NCBI GenBank assembly: GCA_031379665.1
Contig: JANNFI010000128.1
Location: forward strand, 1 to 17,397
Length of the DNA: 17,397 nucleotides
Reading direction: 5' to 3'
Source: SZUA-254 sp031379665
GTDB lineage: Bacteria > Bacteroidota > Ignavibacteria > UBA10030 > SZUA-254
The translations under genes and the position numbers were made by a program. The first letter of the stretch is position 1; every line of letters begins with the position of its first letter. Below are positions 1-8,082 of the stretch, in pieces. Below the pieces are notes generated by a model. That model saw nothing but the letters and a program-made list of their open reading frames with translations. It had not been told where the DNA came from and ran no database searches.

Positions 1-1318
<1,318 letters not shown>

Positions 1319-1480
1319 CATTATTTTTTTATTGGTTCACTGGATGTCACTCGTTCCCGGCAGGTTCGGGTTGTTTCAAATGCATCCGGAAAGAACGATC
1401 GAACGCCGCCGCTTTGGCGCGGTGATTCGAAATTAGGTTTGTACATCCCGCCTTCACACGGGGGATGGACTCGAATTTTT
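1319..1480 (+). other. 23S-5S internal transcribed spacer
   Basis: This spacer contains no tRNA: I found no cloverleaf and no T-loop GTTCGAATC pattern. It begins with a T-rich run. A hairpin CATCCC/GGGATG lies at about 1444-1467, flanked by ATTCGA and TCGAAT arms that could extend the stem just before 5S. Such a stem is a plausible RNase processing site, but that role is inference. Confidence 0.6.
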
Positions 1481-1594
1481 CTGGCGACCATACCGCGGGT
1501 GAAACTCCTCTTCCCATTCCGAACAGAGCAGATAAGCCCCGCAGGGCCGATGGTACTTTACTGGAGACGGTACGGGAGAGTAGGTCGTTGCCAG
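1481..1594 (+). rRNA. rrf: 5S ribosomal RNA
   Basis: About 114 nt with the hallmark 5S core CCCATTCCGAACAGAGCAG and the downstream GGAGACGGTACGGGAGAGTAGGTCG. The ends pair as the terminal helix (CTGGCGACC at the 5' end, GGTCGTTGCCAG at the 3' end). It lies about 160 nt behind the 23S end and just before an intrinsic terminator, so it is the last gene of the rRNA operon. The ends may be off by one or two bases. Confidence 0.97.
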
Positions 1595-1607
1595 GATTTT
1601 TATTGCA

Positions 1608-1645
1608 AAGCCCGATCGGTGAAAACCGGTCGGGCTTTCTTTTTT
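1608..1645 (+). terminator. Intrinsic terminator of the rRNA operon
   Basis: A 13-bp stem (AAGCCCGATCGGT with ACCGGTCGGGCTT, one G-T type pair) closes a GAAA loop and is followed by TCTTTTTT. It starts 13 nt after the 5S rRNA end. This is a classic Rho-independent terminator. Confidence 0.94.
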
Positions 1646-1717
1646 GTGCCGGGTACTATACCTTACGGACGGCTTCGGTTCCACTATGACTATGACGATC
1701 ACGATAACGCATCCGAA

Positions 1718-2137
1718 ATGAAGACCTACCGTAAAGAACTCTGGTTCAACATCCCCACCCGCCGTGCGTTTGTCAACATCACCGACCAGGTGGCGCGTTG
1801 CGTCGGCGAGAGCGGCGTTCTGGAGGGGCTCGTCCTCGTGAACGCCATGCACATCAGCGCGTCGGTGTTCATCAACGACGACGAACCGGGTCTGCACCAC
1901 GATTATGATCGGTGGCTCGAGCATCTGGCGCCGCACGAACCCGTCGGGCAATACCGCCACAACGACACGGGCGAGGACAACGCCGACGCCCACCTCAAGC
2001 GGCAGCTGATGGGTCGGGAGGTCGTCGTTGCGGTAACGAAGGGCTCCCTCGATTTCGGCCCCTGGGAACAGATATTCTACGGGGAATTCGACGGTGGGAG
2101 GAAGAAACGGGTCCTGGTGAAGATCATCGGGGAGTGA
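1718..2137 (+). CDS. yjbQ: YjbQ family protein (secondary thiamine-phosphate synthase type)
   Basis: A 139-aa protein matching the full length of the YjbQ/UPF0047 family. Signature stretches are NAMHISASVFINDDE, LHHDYDRWLEHLAP, YRHNDTGEDNADAHLKRQ, MGREVVVAVTKG and LDFGPWEQIFYGEFDG, all collinear with the family. E. coli YjbQ shows weak thiamine-phosphate synthase activity and is otherwise poorly understood; the protein is soluble and cytoplasmic. The open frame continues upstream through the 5S gene and terminator, which cannot be coding, so ATG 1718 (MKTYRKELWF), the first ATG after the terminator and the usual family N-terminus, is chosen. No clear Shine-Dalgarno is present. It appears to be a single gene between the rRNA operon and a secreted propeller gene on the same strand. 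Confidence 0.93.
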   Translation: MKTYRKELWFNIPTRRAFVNITDQVARCVGESGVLEGLVLVNAMHISASVFINDDEPGLHHDYDRWLEHLAPHEPVGQYRHNDTGEDNADAHLKRQLMGREVVVAVTKGSLDFGPWEQIFYGEFDGGRKKRVLVKIIGE

Positions 2138-2188
2138 TTTCCTACCGTGCGGCGTCCCGGGGTCTGCGGACCGTAGCTGACGGCCCCC

Positions 2189-2216
2189 TTGACCGCACTG
2201 AAAAATTCAATATATT
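2189..2216 (+). promoter_or_regulatory. Candidate promoter for the first propeller gene
   Basis: TTGACC (2189-2194), a 16-bp spacer and TATATT (2211-2216), ending 42 nt before the ATG at 2259. TATATTTCC also matches the TAnnTTT -7 style of Bacteroidota promoters, and the same TATATTTCC occurs upstream of nrfH. Prediction from sequence alone. Confidence 0.5.
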
Positions 2217-2258
2217 TCCCACCGGGCAGAAACCTCAACAACCTGCCGGAGATCTTTC

Positions 2259-4373
2259 ATGACCAGAATCGTATACGTGTTTTCCATCGTTCTCACCCTC
2301 ATCCTGTTCGAAGCGTCGCCCGCGCAATGGGTACAGACATCCGGGCCGGAAGGCGGGGCCGCAGTCGTCATACTTGCTGACGGCGCAGACCTGTATGCCG
2401 GTACGTACGAAGCAGGTATCTTCAAATCCACAGACGGCGGTGCCAGCTGGCAGCAAAAAAACGGTGGGTTCGGTGACCAGACAGTCGTGGCGATGGTGAA
2501 GTGCGGACCGTACCTCATCGCGTCGGGTACCGAGGGGCTCTACCGTTCGTTCGACGGCGGGGATTTCTGGACGCTATTGCCGGGCTTCGACGTCCTCGGC
2601 GGCGTAAACACACTCGCCGTCCAGGGGACACACGTCATCGCGGGGACATCGTATGGCGGCGTGTATGCTTCGACGGATACGGGCGCGACGTGGGTGGCGT
2701 CGAATTCGGGTTTGCCGCCTGCAATGTTCGATGCACTATCGGTCCCATCGTCGACCGCCGCCGGATCTGACTACTTCATCTTCGCCACATCCTTCGATTC
2801 CGGATCGGGTGTCTTCCGATCCACTGACCTCGGCGCGACCTGGACACCGGCAGCTTCGGGTCTTTCCCCCGGCGACATCATCAACGCGCTTCACTCTTCC
2901 GGCTCGACATTATTCGCGGCCGGAACGGACGTTAACAAGTCGACCGACATGGGGGCGAGCTGGACGACCGCGAGCTCCGGCATCCCTCCTTATTCGGCGA
3001 TCTGGGCGTTCGCCCCGAACGGGTCGAACCTCTTCGCGGTGGGATTGAACGGTATGTTCACAACGACCAACAATGGAACGAGCTGGACCCCCGTGACTGG
3101 TGGACTCCCGGTGCTGGAGATGAAGGGCCTCGGTCTCCTCGGGACGGATCTCATCGCGGGGACGATCGCCGACGGCGTGTATAAATCGACCGACGGCGGA
3201 GTAAACTGGTCGCGGGCGAATGCCGGGATACGGGCCCGGGCGATGACCGGATTCACGGTCGACGGAAGCGTCCTCTACGGGAGCGGAGCCGGGGTCTTCA
3301 GGACCACGAACGACGGGGACAGCTGGATAGGGGTGAAGGGGGACCTGAACGACTCCGCGAGCGCGCCGGCGCTCGTGTACGCCCTCGGGGACACCATGTT
3401 TGTAACTGAAGGAAACATCCACAATTCGTTGAGTAGATCCCTCGACGGGGGATCTACTTGGACGAGGGTGTGGCCTGAGCACTCCTACATCGGTATCGTG
3501 AAAAACATCGTTCGGACCGCATCGGGCTACCTCACCGCCGCGTGGAATATTTACCTGAGCAGCGACATTGGCGGTTCCTGGAACCGGGTTGACAGCGCGG
3601 GAACATCCGGTGGGTACCTTTTCAGTGTCGAACGGTTGAACGGCGCACTCTTCGCGTTCGGTACCAGGGTTTTCCGATCCACGGATGACGGTTCCGCGTG
3701 GGCGGACGTGACTCCCACTTCTCCATCGTTTAACCAGGCCGATATGATGGCTGCCGTCGGCGCCACCCTTTTTATCGGAGACAAGTACGCGGGCGCGATC
3801 TACCGATCGACGGACGGGGGTTTAGCCTGGGTGAGCGTGCCGGCTCCGGCAACCAGCCTCGGCACGATTGACCTGCTCTATGGAACCGGGACTGCCCTCT
3901 TCGCGTGTAGTGAGTTCTCCGGAATATTCCTCACCACGAACAGCGGGACTTCATGGACAGACATCACCGTCGGCCTTCCACTGGACCAGCCGGTTTACAC
4001 GGTGACAGTCCACAGCGGGTACCTCTTCGCCGGGACGGGAGGGAACTCGGTCTGGAAGCGTCCGATGTCGCAGATCACGTCCATCGGCGATCCCTCGGAC
4101 GGCCTCCCCGCGAGGACGACCCTCGTCCAGAATTATCCAAACCCATTCAACCCGTCGACCACGGTCAGGTGGACGATGGCGACAACCGACCGGATCGTAT
4201 TGAAGGTCTATGACGTCCTCGGGCGCGAGGTCGCGACGCTCTTCGATGGTGTTTCGGAGCCGGGGGAACACAACATTAACTGGGAGGCCGGCGGGATGCC
4301 GGGAGGAGTGTATTATCTACGGATGATCGCGGGGTCGTCGGTGGAAACCAGGGCGATGATACTAATGCGGTAG
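2259..4373 (+). CDS. Secreted Asp-box beta-propeller protein with T9SS sorting domain
   Basis: A 704-aa exported protein. Residues 1-22 are a signal peptide (hydrophobic core VYVFSIVLTLILF, cleavage after SPA, mature N-terminus QWVQ). The body carries about 13 Asp-box type repeats of the form STDGGxxW (for example STDGGASW, STDTGATW, STDLGATW, STDMGASW, STDGGVNW), spaced 40-60 residues apart, as in sialidase-like and YCF48/Vps10-like propellers. The last 80 or so residues are a type A T9SS C-terminal domain: NYPNPFNPST, LKVYDVLGREV, PGEHNINWE, GVYYLRM. It is therefore expected to cross the outer membrane by T9SS and be released or anchored outside. The repeats give no clue to the ligand; no enzymatic residues are obvious. 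GGAG precedes the ATG by 8 nt. It is a close paralogue of the 13754-15856 product, with the same length, repeat number and ends. Confidence 0.92.
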   Translation: MTRIVYVFSIVLTLILFEASPAQWVQTSGPEGGAAVVILADGADLYAGTYEAGIFKSTDGGASWQQKNGGFGDQTVVAMVKCGPYLIASGTEGLYRSFDGGDFWTLLPGFDVLGGVNTLAVQGTHVIAGTSYGGVYASTDTGATWVASNSGLPPAMFDALSVPSSTAAGSDYFIFATSFDSGSGVFRSTDLGATWTPAASGLSPGDIINALHSSGSTLFAAGTDVNKSTDMGASWTTASSGIPPYSAIWAFAPNGSNLFAVGLNGMFTTTNNGTSWTPVTGGLPVLEMKGLGLLGTDLIAGTIADGVYKSTDGGVNWSRANAGIRARAMTGFTVDGSVLYGSGAGVFRTTNDGDSWIGVKGDLNDSASAPALVYALGDTMFVTEGNIHNSLSRSLDGGSTWTRVWPEHSYIGIVKNIVRTASGYLTAAWNIYLSSDIGGSWNRVDSAGTSGGYLFSVERLNGALFAFGTRVFRSTDDGSAWADVTPTSPSFNQADMMAAVGATLFIGDKYAGAIYRSTDGGLAWVSVPAPATSLGTIDLLYGTGTALFACSEFSGIFLTTNSGTSWTDITVGLPLDQPVYTVTVHSGYLFAGTGGNSVWKRPMSQITSIGDPSDGLPARTTLVQNYPNPFNPSTTVRWTMATTDRIVLKVYDVLGREVATLFDGVSEPGEHNINWEAGGMPGGVYYLRMIAGSSVETRAMILMR

Positions 4374-4400
4374 GGCTGGTAGGTGCGATGGCGCGATTGA

Positions 4401-4432
4401 AAAGCCCCGGTCGGGATTCCGATCGGGGCTTT
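4401..4432. terminator. Bidirectional intrinsic terminator between convergent genes
   Basis: AAAGCCCCGGTCGG / CCGATCGGGGCTTT form a 14-bp stem (one wobble) with a GATT loop. It is flanked by A-rich sequence on the left and TTATTATT on the right, so it can work for both the propeller gene and the minus-strand P450-ferredoxin pair. Confidence 0.88.
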
Positions 4433-4433
4433 A

Positions 4434-4637
4434 TTATTCAGGCACCTCCACGGTGATCGCGCTCTGCGGGCACTGGTCCTCGGCGTAGCGAAGGCGCGCG
4501 AGCGTGTCACCGTCGGGGTCGATGACGATCGCCTGCCCCACTTCGTCGAGGGCGAAGACCTTCGGGACGGTGAGGACGCAGATGGTTGTCCCCACGCACT
4601 TCCCGTGGTCGACGGTGACAATCACCTTACCGGCCAT
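4434..4637 (-). CDS. [3Fe-4S] ferredoxin, P450 partner type
   Basis: A 67-aa soluble ferredoxin. Its pattern is C14-x5-C20 ... C56-P, with Thr17 where a [4Fe-4S] ferredoxin would have its extra cysteine. This is the three-cysteine arrangement (CVGxxxCVLxxPxVF...CPxxAI) of small [3Fe-4S] ferredoxins that pass electrons to bacterial cytochromes P450. It lies 51 nt behind the P450 stop on the same strand and is surely co-transcribed. Start choice: ATG at 4637 (MAGKVIVTVDHGKC) is preceded by GGAG at a 7-nt spacing, better than the upstream GTG at 4652. The gene ends at the shared terminator. No ferredoxin reductase is encoded in the window, so the electron donor must lie elsewhere. Confidence 0.93.
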   Translation of the reverse strand: MAGKVIVTVDHGKCVGTTICVLTVPKVFALDEVGQAIVIDPDGDTLARLRYAEDQCPQSAITVEVPE

Positions 4638-4688
4638 CGGGGCGCTCCACACTATCGGCTACCCCACCAGCCGTCTCCCGTGGCCCCA

Positions 4689-5933
4689 TCATTTCCTCAC
4701 CTTGAACGTCACGGGCATCTTCTCGAGCGCCCGGTGGATCACGCTCGGGACGTAGTGCAGGTCGTTGGTCTCGAGGACCGGGCAGGTCAGGCGCTTCGTC
4801 ATTTCCAGAAGCGACTCCTGCGCCTCCATCCTGGCCAGCGGACCGCCGATGCAGGTGTGGATCCCGTGCGCGAACGCGACGTGGGCGTTCGGGTCGCGGG
4901 TGAGGTCGAGCGAATCGGGGTCGGAGAACTGCAGCGGGTCGCGGTTCGCGGCTGAGAGCCCGATCAGGAGCCTCTCACCCTGCTTGATCTTCGTGCCCTT
5001 GAGATCGACGTCCACTTTGGCCCACCGGACCGTCGTTTTCACGGAGCCGTCGTAGCGCAACAGCTCCTCCACCGCCTTCTCTGCGATCGACGGGTCGTTG
5101 TGGAGCCGCTCCCATTCGGCAGGATGACGCATCAGCGCGAGTGTGCCGTTGGTGATGAGGTTCATCGTCGTCTCGTGACCGCCGAAGATTAATAGGATGA
5201 TAGTCGAGATGACGTCCATATCGTCGAGGCCGCCCTCGTTTTGCGCGCGGATGAGCACGCTGATGATGTCGTCGTCGCGCAGGTCCTTCCTCCGCTCCTC
5301 CACCAGCGGCCTGATGTAGTCCACCATCGCCGTCACGCCCTCACAGGCGATCTCGCGCCGGCGCGGTTCGTCGGCCCGGATGAAGAAGAAGACGCCGATC
5401 TGCTCCGACCAGTGCTTGATCTTCTCGCGGTCGAGATCGGGCATCCCGATGAGCCCGAGGATGACCGACATCGGCACCTGGTAGGCGAACTGCTTCACCA
5501 CTTCCATCCGGCCCTTCGGCCCCAGCTCGTCGAGGATGCCGCCGACGATCCCGCGCACCATCGGCCTGAACCCCCCGACGACTTTCGGCGTGAAGAGCGG
5601 GTTCAGCAGGAGCCTCAGCCGGGTGTGGAACGGCGGATCGGCGAAGACGAACCATCGCGAGAGCACCTCGAAGATCGGCGCGTAGCCGCCGCGCTGTTCA
5701 TCGGAGAGTTCCTTTGCAAGGAAGCCCATCCGGTCGGACGAGAAGCGGTACTGGTCCCTGAGGACCTGCACGACGTCGTCGTATCCCGTGAGCACCCAAC
5801 CGCCCCATTTCTGGTTGAAATGAATGGGCGCCGACTCCCGCAGGACGCGGTAATAGGAGTGCGGGTCGTTGACAACTTCCGGCGCCATCAGGTCGTCGTG
5901 GATCTTCGTTGTCGGGCGCATTCCTTCGGTCAT
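4689..5933 (-). CDS. Cytochrome P450 (bacterial soluble class)
   Basis: A 414-aa haem monooxygenase of normal bacterial length without a membrane anchor. Visible motifs: I-helix oxygen-activation motif G251-G-H-E254-T-T256, K-helix E290-L-L-R293, and the haem-binding loop FAHGIHTCIGG with the thiolate ligand C361. The N-terminal FxxFTPKVVxGFRPMV region is typical of CYP107/CYP109-like enzymes. It probably hydroxylates a small hydrophobic substrate, but the substrate cannot be read from the sequence. The neighbouring [3Fe-4S] ferredoxin is the expected redox partner. Start choice: the frame is open to an ATG at 6020, but a near-consensus promoter lies at 5985-6013 inside that extension, so the ATG at 5933 (MTEGMRPTTKIHDDL), with GGAA upstream, is preferred. 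ATG 5921 is a less likely alternative. Confidence 0.95.
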   Translation of the reverse strand: MTEGMRPTTKIHDDLMAPEVVNDPHSYYRVLRESAPIHFNQKWGGWVLTGYDDVVQVLRDQYRFSSDRMGFLAKELSDEQRGGYAPIFEVLSRWFVFADPPFHTRLRLLLNPLFTPKVVGGFRPMVRGIVGGILDELGPKGRMEVVKQFAYQVPMSVILGLIGMPDLDREKIKHWSEQIGVFFFIRADEPRRREIACEGVTAMVDYIRPLVEERRKDLRDDDIISVLIRAQNEGGLDDMDVISTIILLIFGGHETTMNLITNGTLALMRHPAEWERLHNDPSIAEKAVEELLRYDGSVKTTVRWAKVDVDLKGTKIKQGERLLIGLSAANRDPLQFSDPDSLDLTRDPNAHVAFAHGIHTCIGGPLARMEAQESLLEMTKRLTCPVLETNDLHYVPSVIHRALEKMPVTFKVRK

Positions 5934-5984
5934 TGGGGCTGTTCCGTTATGGTCTGATGATGTGTTCGGGTTGGATAACGCTTG

Positions 5985-6013
5985 AATATAACGCCGCCGG
6001 AGGCGATTGTCAA
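5985..6013 (-). promoter_or_regulatory. Sigma70-type promoter of the P450-ferredoxin operon
   Basis: Read on the minus strand: TTGACA (6013-6008), a 17-bp spacer, TATATT (5990-5985). The -35 is a perfect match and the -10 differs from TATAAT at one base. Transcription should begin near 5978, giving a leader of about 45 nt before the ATG at 5933. This also argues that the P450 does not start at 6020. Confidence 0.75.
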
Positions 6014-6104
6014 TTACCATAGGCTGGTCGCCGGAGCGGCCGTGGATTGCAGGGCGATGCTCTTGGTGCGTTTACGCGTCCGGGCAACCGGGTGCGAGGT
6101 TTCG

Positions 6105-6123
6105 TATATTTCCTCAGTATAAT
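6105..6123 (+). promoter_or_regulatory. Candidate -10 elements upstream of nrfH
   Basis: Two -10 like hexamers: TATATT at 6105-6110 (in TATATTTCC, as upstream of the 2259 gene) and TATAAT at 6118-6123. Neither has a good -35 at 17 bp. The second would give an almost leaderless mRNA; the first would give a leader of about 16 nt. No clear FNR-like palindrome (TTGAT-N4-ATCAA) was found here. Confidence 0.4.
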
Positions 6124-6132
6124 TCCTGAACG

Positions 6133-6582
6133 ATGAAATTTCCCGTCTCACTGATGGTCCTCGGGGCGGTGCTGTTCGGCGCCGCCGCCGGGATCGGAGC
6201 ATATACGTTCATCTACGCGAAGGGGTATTCGTACCTTACCGACGACCCCTCGGCGTGCGCGAACTGCCACGTGATGAACGAGCAGTACGACGGCTGGGTG
6301 AAGTCGGCCCATAAGGGAGCCGCCGTCTGCAACGATTGCCACACACCCGCCGGGTTCATCCCGAAATACCTCACCAAGATGGAAAACGGCTTCCGCCATT
6401 CGTTCGCGTTCACCAGCGGGGAGTTTCCTGAACCGATCCGAATCACCCCGCGGGACCGCGAAATCGCCGACGAAGCATGCAGGAAATGCCACGCCGACAT
6501 CACCGAGGCCATCGACGCGTCACATCGCCCTGGAATGGAACTCTCCTGTCTCGGGTGCCACGCGAGGGTCGGCCACCTCTGA
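6133..6582 (+). CDS. nrfH: NrfH, tetrahaem membrane quinol dehydrogenase subunit
   Basis: A 149-aa NapC/NrfH-family cytochrome c of the usual NrfH length. An N-terminal membrane anchor (VSLMVLGAVLFGAAAGIGAYTFIY, about residues 5-28) is followed by four CxxCH haem sites: CANCH, CNDCH, CRKCH and CLGCH. The first has the CxxCHxM form (CANCHVM) that supplies the methionine ligand of NrfH haem 1. NrfH takes electrons from menaquinol in the membrane and passes them to NrfA on the outer face. The gene is 39 nt upstream of nrfA, the normal order and pairing. No strong Shine-Dalgarno precedes the ATG; the start is set by the anchor segment following directly. Confidence 0.96.
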   Translation: MKFPVSLMVLGAVLFGAAAGIGAYTFIYAKGYSYLTDDPSACANCHVMNEQYDGWVKSAHKGAAVCNDCHTPAGFIPKYLTKMENGFRHSFAFTSGEFPEPIRITPRDREIADEACRKCHADITEAIDASHRPGMELSCLGCHARVGHL

Positions 6583-6621
6583 CCGCACATTGATTCCCCA
6601 TATTGATACGAAGGAACTCTT

Positions 6622-8025
6622 ATGAACGCACCGAATTCTGCAGGCCAACACCCCCGCCGTGGAGGAAAACGTCTCCTCCTCCTCATCGTCGTCTCCGCGG
6701 TGATCGCGGTCGGCGGCCTCGCGATGCTCGTGAACATATTCGAGCGCAAACAAGAGGCGCGGAACCCCTTCTACCGCGTCGTGGACCTCACCGACACGAC
6801 CGAGGATCCTGCGACCTGGGGGAAGAACTTCCCTCTCCAATACGACGGTTATATGAGGACCGTTGACCAGAAGCGCACGCGCTTCGGCGGAAGCGAGGCG
6901 GTCCAGCGTCCACCGACGCTCGCGGACCCTCGCTCGATCGTCGCGCAGTCGAAGCTCGAGGAGGACCCGCGCCTGAAGACGATGTGGGCCGGATACGCGT
7001 TCGCGCGTGACTTTCGCGAGGAGCGCGGGCACGCCTATATGCTCGACGACCAGACCTACACCGAACGGCAGATCGCCGCGAAACAACCGGGTACCTGCCT
7101 CCATTGCCACGCGTCGGTCTACGTGCCGTATAAGAAACTCGGCGACGGGGACCTCATCAAGGGCGTCGAGATGATGAACACGATGACGTTCGCCGACGCG
7201 AGGAAGATGGTGGGGCACCCGGTCGCGTGCATCGACTGCCACGACCCCGGGACGATGCAGCTGCGCGTCACGCGCCCCGGCTTCCTCGAGGGGATCAGGG
7301 CGCTGAAGGCGTCACAGGGCGTCCCGGATTACGACCCGAACACGATGGCCACGCGACAGGAAATGCGCGCCTACGTCTGCGGGCAGTGCCACGTCGAGTA
7401 CTATTTCAAGGGACCGGAGAAGCGGCTCGTCTATCCTTGGGGGAAGGGATTGACGGTGGACAGCATTCTGGCGTACTACGAAGAACAGGGCCAGACAGAC
7501 TGGACCCACGCGCTCAGCGGCGCCCCGGCGCTCAAGGCCCAGCATCCGGAGTTCGAGATGTGGAGCCAGGGGATCCACGCCCGGTCGGGAGTGTCCTGCG
7601 CCGACTGCCACATGCCGTACGAACGGGTCGGTGCCCTCAAGATCAGCGACCACCACGTGCAGAGCCCGATATTGAACATCAACCGGGCCTGCCAGACCTG
7701 TCACCGGTGGCCGGAGGAGGAGTTGAAGGCGAGGGTGGAGACGATCCAGCAGCGAACCTTCAGGCTCCGCAACCTCGCGATGGACGCGCTGATCGACCTG
7801 ATCGGGGACCTGCAGGCCGCGAAGGCGGCCGACTCGACGAGCCCCAGGCTGAAAGAAGCGCGGACCTTCCAACGGAAGGCGCAATTCTACCTCGATTTCG
7901 TCGAGGCGGAAAATTCGGGAGGGTTCCACGCGCCGCAGGAATCCTCGCGGATACTCGGAGAGGCGATCGATTTCTGCAGGAAGGGACAATCGGTCCTGCG
8001 GACCGCGGGGTTCGCCCGGAGATGA
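6622..8025 (+). CDS. nrfA: NrfA, pentahaem ammonia-forming nitrite reductase (CXXCH variant)
   Basis: A 467-aa cytochrome c552 that reduces nitrite to ammonium with six electrons. Residues 14-34 (LLLLIVVSAVIAVGGLAMLV region) form a signal or anchor segment. Five haem sites: CLHCH 159-163, CIDCH 203-207, CGQCH 253-257, CADCH 326-330, CQTCH 357-361. Tyr260/261 after haem 3 and His319 in QGIHARSG before haem 4 match the active-site Tyr and His of NrfA, and DHHVQSP follows as in the family. The first site, which binds the catalytic haem, is CXXCH and not the usual CXXCK with a lysine ligand; this variant is known, for example in Campylobacter. AAGGA lies 6 nt before the ATG. It forms an operon with nrfH; the receptor kinase gene begins 57 nt downstream. 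Confidence 0.96.
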   Translation: MNAPNSAGQHPRRGGKRLLLLIVVSAVIAVGGLAMLVNIFERKQEARNPFYRVVDLTDTTEDPATWGKNFPLQYDGYMRTVDQKRTRFGGSEAVQRPPTLADPRSIVAQSKLEEDPRLKTMWAGYAFARDFREERGHAYMLDDQTYTERQIAAKQPGTCLHCHASVYVPYKKLGDGDLIKGVEMMNTMTFADARKMVGHPVACIDCHDPGTMQLRVTRPGFLEGIRALKASQGVPDYDPNTMATRQEMRAYVCGQCHVEYYFKGPEKRLVYPWGKGLTVDSILAYYEEQGQTDWTHALSGAPALKAQHPEFEMWSQGIHARSGVSCADCHMPYERVGALKISDHHVQSPILNINRACQTCHRWPEEELKARVETIQQRTFRLRNLAMDALIDLIGDLQAAKAADSTSPRLKEARTFQRKAQFYLDFVEAENSGGFHAPQESSRILGEAIDFCRKGQSVLRTAGFARR

Positions 8026-8044
8026 TGAGGAAAATCCGCCGCAG

Positions 8045-8073
8045 TTGAGAATCTTCGCGCGTTTCGTTAGTAT
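8045..8073 (+). promoter_or_regulatory. Candidate promoter for the kinase gene
   Basis: TTGAGA (8045-8050), a 17-bp spacer and TAGTAT (8068-8073). The start point would fall about 3 nt before the ATG at 8083, implying a nearly leaderless mRNA. Alternatively the kinase is read through from nrfHA, since no terminator is visible in 8026-8082. Confidence 0.4.
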
Positions 8074-8082
8074 TCCAATCCG

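Noticed and set aside
1319..1480. tRNA gene in the 23S-5S spacer.
   Set aside because: No cloverleaf, no T-arm consensus and no CCA end could be found.
5241..5957. Long ORF on the strand opposite the P450 (238 codons), and similar antisense ORFs across the kinase and activator genes.
   Set aside because: High GC leaves antisense frames open; composition is rich in Arg/Asp/His/Pro, there is no recognisable domain, and the opposite strand carries a well-supported gene.
5934..6020. 29-residue N-terminal extension of the P450 from ATG 6020.
   Set aside because: It contains the -35 and -10 of the gene's own promoter, and P450s of this class normally start near MTEG/MRPTT.
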